Assembly: GCA_030621275.1 (NCBI GenBank)
Contig: JAUXHY010000052.1
Span: 1 to 7,493 of the forward strand
Source of the DNA: a bacterium
Lineage (GTDB): Bacteria > Fidelibacterota > Marinisomatia > Marinisomatales > JAHJCW01
DNA: 7,493 nt
Direction of reading: 5' to 3'
The notes under the pieces were generated by a model that ran no database searches, was not told the origin of the DNA, and saw only the letters and a list, made by a program, of their open reading frames with translations. A program made the position numbers and the translations under genes. Each line of letters begins with the position of its first letter. The stretch's first letter is position 1. Positions 1 through 4,528 of this stretch are shown here, one piece after another.

Positions 1-599
1 GCAGAACCTGCCACTAAAATATCAGCACCTGCTTCCTTTACAATCTTGGCATTTGATAGTTTTATACCGCCATCCACTTCTATTATTACTCGTTTTCGAA
101 TTCCTAATATTTTCAATGATTTATCTAATTTTTTAATCCGATCGGTTGACTCAGTAATATATTGTTGTCCACCAAAACCGGGTTCAACAGACATAATTAA
201 AACCAAATCTATTTTTTCTAAATACGGATCTAAAACTTCTAAATGTGTTCCCGGTTTAATTGAGATACCGACTTGTTTATTGAATGATCGTATTTGTTCG
301 ATAATGATTAATGGATCATTAACAGCTTCAATATGAAAAGTAATATTATCTGCTCCTGCTTTTACAAATGGTTCAACAAGTTCTTCAGGATTTGTAACCA
401 TTAAATGCACATCTAAAAATAAGTCTGTTTTTGGTCTAATCGATTTTAAAACGACTGGACCAATAGTTAAATTTGGTACAAAATGTCCATCCATTACATC
501 GATGTGTAAGTAATCTGCACCGGCGCTTTGGCATATCGCAATTGCGCTTTTTAAATCCGAAAAATCCGCTGATAATATTGATGGGGCTATTTTAATCAT
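1..599 (-). CDS. rpe: Ribulose-phosphate 3-epimerase, 3' end cut by window edge
   Basis: This cytoplasmic enzyme interconverts D-ribulose 5-phosphate and D-xylulose 5-phosphate in the pentose phosphate pathway. I read 199 codons from the ATG at 599 to the left edge with no stop. The family is usually about 215-225 residues, so only the last 20 or so are missing. The protein opens with MIKIAPSILSADF, the classic N-terminus. The metal and catalytic residues align with human RPE: His32, Asp34 and Met36 in LHIDVMDGHF, His65 in DVHLMV, and Asp176 in EVDGGI. The phosphate-gripping loop EPGFGGQ is at 139-145, and the second phosphate loop begins at VAGS (196-199). The ATG lies 5 bases after the stop of the upstream peptidase gene, so the two are probably co-transcribed. 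No clear Shine-Dalgarno sequence precedes it, so translational coupling is possible. Identification is very secure. Confidence 0.97.
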   Translation of the reverse strand, partial: MIKIAPSILSADFSDLKSAIAICQSAGADYLHIDVMDGHFVPNLTIGPVVLKSIRPKTDLFLDVHLMVTNPEELVEPFVKAGADNITFHIEAVNDPLIIIEQIRSFNKQVGISIKPGTHLEVLDPYLEKIDLVLIMSVEPGFGGQQYITESTDRIKKLDKSLKILGIRKRVIIEVDGGIKLSNAKIVKEAGADILVAGS

Positions 600-604
600 T
601 ATTC

Positions 605-1831
605 TTAGTTAAAGTTTTTTAACAAATCTTTTACGGCATCTTTATGAACAATAAAATTCATCATCTTCAATTTAATGTAATCTTCATGATAAAAATAGTA
701 ACCGGGATATGGTCCGGTATGACCACCACTTCCGGAATCTTTGATTAAAAACCACGTTCCGTCATCTCTATCTTGATATCCAACTACATGAAGGCCATGA
801 TCATCGGTCGTAGAGCGATTACTAAAACGAAACTGACGAGCATTTTCTTCTATATATTCTGAAGGTATATCAAAAGACGGGATCATAGCTACCTCATCGT
901 GAGCACTAATGCCTGCTTCAGAGACATCACCTCCGATTCCAACAGTATATCCATTTTTTACTGCTTTTTTTAATGCAATCATGAAATCATCCAATGGTAC
1001 ATTATAATAATCACTGCTATGCCACCAATTATCAGGAACAACATATTCATCAATAGAATAATATTGGTTTTTCATAAGTGACAATATGTCAACATAATCA
1101 TCAGGATTAACCTTCACTACCTTTTGTAAATAAGTGTGCGGAGTCATCTTTTTACCATTCACTTTAAAACTTGTTGGAGGTTCTCCCAAATAATGATTAA
1201 GAATCGATTTTATTGTCGATAAAACAACCGCTTCATTCCAATTACTTGTTGCTTTGATATGTTTCAAATATGTATTCATCTCTTTCCACATTTGACCATG
1301 ATCATGTAATTGTTGTCCCTCTTTCAATCCTGAGTATATGTCATTTGGTACTACGCCATATTTCTTCCAAATTCTGAGTGTAGCATTTGGTAAAGATCCT
1401 TGTGAAAAACGTGAATCACCTCTTTCGCTTACATAGCGACGGGCTTTTTCAACCGCTTCCCAATATACAGTATACATTATTGATAGCTTCAATTCTTTGT
1501 TAGTTTGCCTATATATTTCAGACTCAAGAAATGATGTCAAACAATAACACCAACAAGTTCCTGTTAGCCCTTGGCTACTTGGTTCATTGTGCCAATATGA
1601 AGTGAAGTTTTCAGGATTATCAGGCAAGTCCATCCCTTCAAAATCCATTTTAAATCTTAGCTTAGGCTCTTTCTCGAGTGTTTTAAATTCCTCTGCCGAC
1701 TTTTTCATCTCCTCACGGAATTCACTTTTACTTTCAATAAATTTTCCATGATGATGGTCAGTTTCTTGTGAAATAATAATACCCGTAAAAACACATCCAA
1801 TTAGAACGAATAAAATAATGTTTTTAATCAT
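605..1831 (-). CDS. Secreted papain-family (C1, bleomycin-hydrolase-like) cysteine peptidase with Asp in place of triad Asn
   Basis: This is probably an exported cysteine peptidase of 408 residues in clan CA, family C1. The arrangement resembles bacterial bleomycin hydrolase/aminopeptidase C more than papain, with a long insert between the Cys and His motifs. The frame stays open to 1873, but I chose the ATG at 1831. It has AAAGGA 9 bases upstream and begins a good signal peptide (MIKN, then a hydrophobic run to about Ser21). The oxyanion Gln87 lies six residues before Cys93 in QGLTGTCW, the papain spacing. His345 is in DDHGLHVVGY. The third triad position, normally Asn in KNSWG, is Asp365 in IKDSGSGG, and the following Trp is lost. 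Three histidines (26-28) follow the signal peptide. An LIGC at residues 10-13 resembles a lipobox but sits too early in the hydrophobic segment, so signal peptidase I cleavage near Ser21/Gln22 is likelier. rpe follows after 5 bases. Substrate is unknown, and reduced or altered activity cannot be excluded. Confidence 0.85.
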   Translation of the reverse strand: MIKNIILFVLIGCVFTGIIISQETDHHHGKFIESKSEFREEMKKSAEEFKTLEKEPKLRFKMDFEGMDLPDNPENFTSYWHNEPSSQGLTGTCWCYCLTSFLESEIYRQTNKELKLSIMYTVYWEAVEKARRYVSERGDSRFSQGSLPNATLRIWKKYGVVPNDIYSGLKEGQQLHDHGQMWKEMNTYLKHIKATSNWNEAVVLSTIKSILNHYLGEPPTSFKVNGKKMTPHTYLQKVVKVNPDDYVDILSLMKNQYYSIDEYVVPDNWWHSSDYYNVPLDDFMIALKKAVKNGYTVGIGGDVSEAGISAHDEVAMIPSFDIPSEYIEENARQFRFSNRSTTDDHGLHVVGYQDRDDGTWFLIKDSGSGGHTGPYPGYYFYHEDYIKLKMMNFIVHKDAVKDLLKNFN

Positions 1832-1840
1832 GATGAAAAA

Positions 1841-1846
1841 TCCTTT
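1841..1846 (-). promoter_or_regulatory. Shine-Dalgarno sequence that fixes the peptidase start
   Basis: AAAGGA on the minus strand lies 9 bases before the ATG at 1831. The longer in-frame start at 1873 would place this site inside the coding region and put 14 mostly polar residues ahead of the signal peptide. This supports the shorter protein. Confidence 0.6.
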
Positions 1847-1851
1847 ATAAT
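1846..1851 (+). promoter_or_regulatory. Possible -10 box for the zinc-ribbon/Tag gene
   Basis: A perfect TATAAT lies 36 bases before the ATG at 1888, in the 56-base AT-rich gap between two divergent genes. It would give a leader of roughly 30 bases. No good TTGACA-like -35 is seen 17 bases upstream (the hexamer there is TTTAAT). In DNA this AT-rich, a chance match is quite possible. The box overlaps, by one base, the Shine-Dalgarno sequence of the opposite gene. I could not assign a convincing minus-strand promoter for the peptidase; it may lie partly inside the start of the plus-strand gene. Confidence 0.3.
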
Positions 1852-1887
1852 TATTCAATAAATTACATAACAAAATTAAAAATTAAC

Positions 1888-2829
1888 ATGCCTATAAAAA
1901 ATCAATATAAAAAATGTAATAATTGTAAACAAATAATACATGATATGACTATCACAAAATGTCCAAAGTGTGGTTTGGATAAATTTGGGATTGTAATAGA
2001 AATTGAAGATTCAATAAATATTAGTGATAGTTTAAGGGGTAAAATGAAAGATCCAAAATTTTCTAGTAAAAAAAATCCGAGAGTAGAATTTATTACAGGA
2101 ACCGAGATGTGTTATGATAAAAATAAATTAGCTCAAAAGGAACGTTTGATTGATAAAAACAGAAATTTATATAAAGAAAAGATTATTGATAGAGAAACAG
2201 GTAAAACCACGTGTACAGAAGAACCATTAGATCAACATACTGGACACGGTTCGGATAAATATAAAAAGATAAAACGCTGCGATTGGCCCGGTTCTAACAA
2301 ATTAATGATCAAATATCATGATGAAGAATGGGGTGTTCCTAATCATGATGACCGCAAATGGTTTGAATACATTACCCTAGATGCCTTCCAAGCCGGTTTG
2401 AGTTGGTCTATCGTTCTAAATAAACGTAAGAATTTCCGTAAAGCATTTGACAATTTTAATCCAAATATCATTTCAAAATATAATCAATTAAAAATTGATG
2501 AATTAATCCAAGATGCAGGAATAATCCGTAATAAACTAAAGATCAATGCTACTATTTCAAATGCTATAGCATTTTTAGATGTACAGAAAGAATTTGGTAT
2601 TTTTGATAATTATATCTGGCGATTTGTAAATGGTAAACCAATTGTAAATAAATGGGAAACAACATCAGAAATACCGGCGAGTATATCTGAATCCGACATT
2701 CTAAGCAAAGATTTAAAATCGCGTGGATTTAAATTCGTCGGTACAACAATCTGCTACGCATTTATGCAGAGTGCCGGTATGGTTAATGACCATCTTATTA
2801 CTTGTTTCCGTTACAAAGAATTACAATAA
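1888..2829 (+). CDS. tag: DNA-3-methyladenine glycosylase I (Tag) fused to an N-terminal zinc ribbon and HGSDK-type domain
   Basis: The C-terminal part (about residues 130-310 of 313) is a full Tag. This base-excision repair enzyme removes 3-methyladenine from alkylated DNA. It aligns without gaps to the key residues of E. coli Tag: zinc ligands Cys131, His144, His302 and Cys306 (E. coli Cys4, His17, His175, Cys179), and pocket residues Tyr143 and Trp173 (Tyr16, Trp46). The pocket Glu38 is Asp165 here. The RGFKFVGTTICYAFMQ and VNDH motifs are intact. About 129 residues precede it. A zinc ribbon has Cys10-x2-Cys13 and Cys25-x2-Cys28. A Lys/Asp-rich segment runs through residues 80-125 (RLIDKNRNLYKEKIIDRETG, then GHGSDK). 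It resembles, from memory, a small uncharacterised domain ending in HGSxK found in other bacteria. E. coli Tag (187 residues) lacks this extension. The frame is open throughout and has no start codon immediately before Cys131, so this is one protein. No Shine-Dalgarno sequence precedes the ATG. Confidence 0.93.
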   Translation: MPIKNQYKKCNNCKQIIHDMTITKCPKCGLDKFGIVIEIEDSINISDSLRGKMKDPKFSSKKNPRVEFITGTEMCYDKNKLAQKERLIDKNRNLYKEKIIDRETGKTTCTEEPLDQHTGHGSDKYKKIKRCDWPGSNKLMIKYHDEEWGVPNHDDRKWFEYITLDAFQAGLSWSIVLNKRKNFRKAFDNFNPNIISKYNQLKIDELIQDAGIIRNKLKINATISNAIAFLDVQKEFGIFDNYIWRFVNGKPIVNKWETTSEIPASISESDILSKDLKSRGFKFVGTTICYAFMQSAGMVNDHLITCFRYKELQ

Positions 2830-2852
2830 TTTACTGTTACCACATTTGGAAT

Positions 2853-2882
2853 AAAAAGGGGCTGTAATTACAGCCCCTTTTT
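2853..2882. terminator. Bidirectional intrinsic terminator, perfect 30-bp palindrome
   Basis: Two 15-base arms match perfectly around a centre at 2867/2868. The GC-rich core GGGGCTGT pairs with ACAGCCCC around an AATT loop. A run of five A on the left and five T on the right gives a U-tract on whichever strand is transcribed. It begins 23 bases after the tag stop and lies 25 bases beyond the lipoprotein stop, so it should end both convergent transcripts. Confidence 0.92.
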
Positions 2883-2907
2883 CAATCACTTAAGAATAAC
2901 TAATTTA

Positions 2908-4506
2908 TTATATTCTACCCTTCTCAGCTAACCAGGACCATCCTGCAAGCCAATTAGATTGATCAAATGCTCCCTTAAATGAAGTCTGAACAAAAAATCC
3001 ATCCACAGGTACTATATCCACATTCTGATATGCAGGTCCTCCTGCCACCGGGCGTGCGTCAATAATTCCACCTGTCTCGCGACCATTTAAATTCGCTAAT
3101 TGTGGATCAACATCTAAAGAGGTTAAACCATAGTCATCTTTAAATTGACCGGAGTAACAATTATAAATAATACTATTGGGTGACCAATACAGATAATTTG
3201 GATAACCTGCTGCTTGAGCTGTTGCCCAATCACCTGTTACGGTTTCGCTGCCATTATCAGAATTACGGAAACCGTATTCTTTTCCTTCAACTACAATATA
3301 ATTACCAAATTCTCCACCTAATCCTTCTCGCAATCTAAGTACTTGGTCATTATCGGCTGTAGCAGTTGCACTACCACTTCCAACCAATGTTACATTATAC
3401 CAAACAGGATGTGAACGTGGTTGACTATCGAGATCACCATTGGTTTTATTATCCATTTCATGGGCTCTGTTTCCAGATTCTGATCCAACTACAGCAAACA
3501 AGAATTGCCCCCTGCCTTGATATCCTTCATCGACATCAAAAGCATCATCACCGACAAAAAGTACGTCACAATATTTAATATCTACTGTTCCGCCAAAAAA
3601 TTCAAACCCATCATCAAGATTGAAAGCAACTTCACAATGTTCAATAATGGTACCTCGTCCAACACCACCTAAAGTTATACCGTTAATTTCATTATCTTGA
3701 CCAATTGATCTGCCACCATACCAAACACGGATGTATCTAAGTATTCCGGAATTGTCATCGGCATCGTTACCACCATAGGGAACACCTTCTAATCCTTCTA
3801 CAAAACCTTCACCACCGGCTGTAGAAATTGGTGCATTACCAAGTAATACTAATCCACCCCAATTTCCACGTGGATCTATGAGATCTGCTTCCGGTGTAAC
3901 AGTTGTGAAGGTGATTGGTGCATTGGCATAGCCGTTTGCAATAATTTTTGCGCCGCGCTCAACAACCAATGCAGGGGCTAATCCTGCACCATCATCGGCA
4001 CGTGAATACACTGTAGCACCGGGTTCGATTGTTAAAGTAACACCACCTTTTACAAATGTTTGCCCAGTTAACAGTAATGAATCGGCAGCATACCAAGTTA
4101 TATCACTTGTAATATCACCTGTAATTTCAACAACATTATTAACGACAGTTATAACAAAGGACTTCTGATAACTTTCATCTTTAACATCCATTACTTCTAC
4201 AGTAATGTTAAAAGTGGTTTGTATATCATTGTCTAAAGTTTGTGTGGACTTTAATACATCATCGAATAATGCAAAATTTCCGTTCGCATCATTAATTAAT
4301 GTCCATGTGAATTCGTCATCACTGTCTTTATCTACAGCAGTAAAAGTTCCTACTTCGGTAAAAGCAGGTTGATTTTCTGCAATCGTTGCATTACTTAAAT
4401 TAATATCTGTAGGAGGACTGTTCGTGTTATTAGTATCCTTCTCACAGCTAATTAAGATAAATATTATGGCGATTATTATAACAAATAGTGTTTGTTTTTT
4501 GAGCAT
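2908..4506 (-). CDS. Outer-membrane lipoprotein with cadherin-like domain and right-handed β-helix, partner of the adjacent TonB receptor
   Basis: The protein has 532 residues. It starts with a lipoprotein signal peptide whose lipobox LISC gives a lipidated Cys21. The residues after it (Cys-Glu-Lys-Asp) resemble the Bacteroidota surface-export signal Cys-x-Lys-(Asp/Glu), so it is probably displayed outside the cell. After an Asn/Ser/Pro linker comes a cadherin-like β-sandwich (about 33-125) with AEN, DKDSDD and LDND motifs typical of calcium binding. The remainder (about 128-532) reads as a right-handed β-helix: a stretch with GVTLTIEPGATVYS, then GNWGGLVLLGNAP, RYIRVWYGG, GITLGGVG, IIEHCEVAFNLDDGFEFFGG and VGDDAFDVDEG. 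The C-terminus is aromatic, with the motif GAFDQSNWLAGWSWL. Similar β-helix lipoproteins occur beside TonB-dependent receptors in other Gram-negatives (recollection), often under vague names. The ATG has AGGAGA just upstream and lies 22 bases after the receptor stop, so the two form an operon. It probably binds substrate for the receptor. No catalytic motif or SusD/TPR fold is seen, and the ligand is unknown. Confidence 0.85.
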   Translation of the reverse strand: MLKKQTLFVIIIAIIFILISCEKDTNNTNSPPTDINLSNATIAENQPAFTEVGTFTAVDKDSDDEFTWTLINDANGNFALFDDVLKSTQTLDNDIQTTFNITVEVMDVKDESYQKSFVITVVNNVVEITGDITSDITWYAADSLLLTGQTFVKGGVTLTIEPGATVYSRADDGAGLAPALVVERGAKIIANGYANAPITFTTVTPEADLIDPRGNWGGLVLLGNAPISTAGGEGFVEGLEGVPYGGNDADDNSGILRYIRVWYGGRSIGQDNEINGITLGGVGRGTIIEHCEVAFNLDDGFEFFGGTVDIKYCDVLFVGDDAFDVDEGYQGRGQFLFAVVGSESGNRAHEMDNKTNGDLDSQPRSHPVWYNVTLVGSGSATATADNDQVLRLREGLGGEFGNYIVVEGKEYGFRNSDNGSETVTGDWATAQAAGYPNYLYWSPNSIIYNCYSGQFKDDYGLTSLDVDPQLANLNGRETGGIIDARPVAGGPAYQNVDIVPVDGFFVQTSFKGAFDQSNWLAGWSWLAEKGRI

Positions 4507-4510
4507 TTAT

Positions 4511-4516
4511 TCTCCT
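4511..4516 (-). promoter_or_regulatory. Shine-Dalgarno sequence of the β-helix lipoprotein
   Basis: AGGAGA on the minus strand lies 4 bases before the ATG at 4506, in the 22-base gap after the receptor stop. It fixes the start and indicates independent ribosome loading on a shared mRNA. Confidence 0.75.
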
Positions 4517-4528
4517 ATTTATTTTATT

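Noticed and set aside
46..336. Plus-strand open frame of 96 codons
   Set aside because: It lies antisense within rpe, whose catalytic and phosphate-binding motifs are all in frame on the minus strand. The plus-strand translation resembles no family I know.
1793..1804. LIGC lipobox in the peptidase signal peptide
   Set aside because: The Cys is at residue 13, after only about eight hydrophobic residues, and is followed by more hydrophobic residues (VFTGIIIS). A lipidated Cys is normally followed by a polar linker, so a chance match is likelier.
1832..1873. Longer N-terminus for the C1 peptidase, starting at 1873
   Set aside because: It would add 14 residues ahead of a good signal peptide and place the AAAGGA ribosome site inside the coding region. 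The ATG at 1831 explains both better.
3366..3578. Plus-strand open frame of 70 codons
   Set aside because: It is antisense to the conserved β-helix part of the lipoprotein; its His/Gln-rich composition is the shadow of Asp/Gly codons on the other strand.
2908..4506. Type IX secretion cargo
   Set aside because: The β-helix protein has a lipobox rather than a type I signal peptide, and I see no C-terminal sorting domain. Its end (NWLAGWSWLAEKGRI) fits the β-helix family instead.
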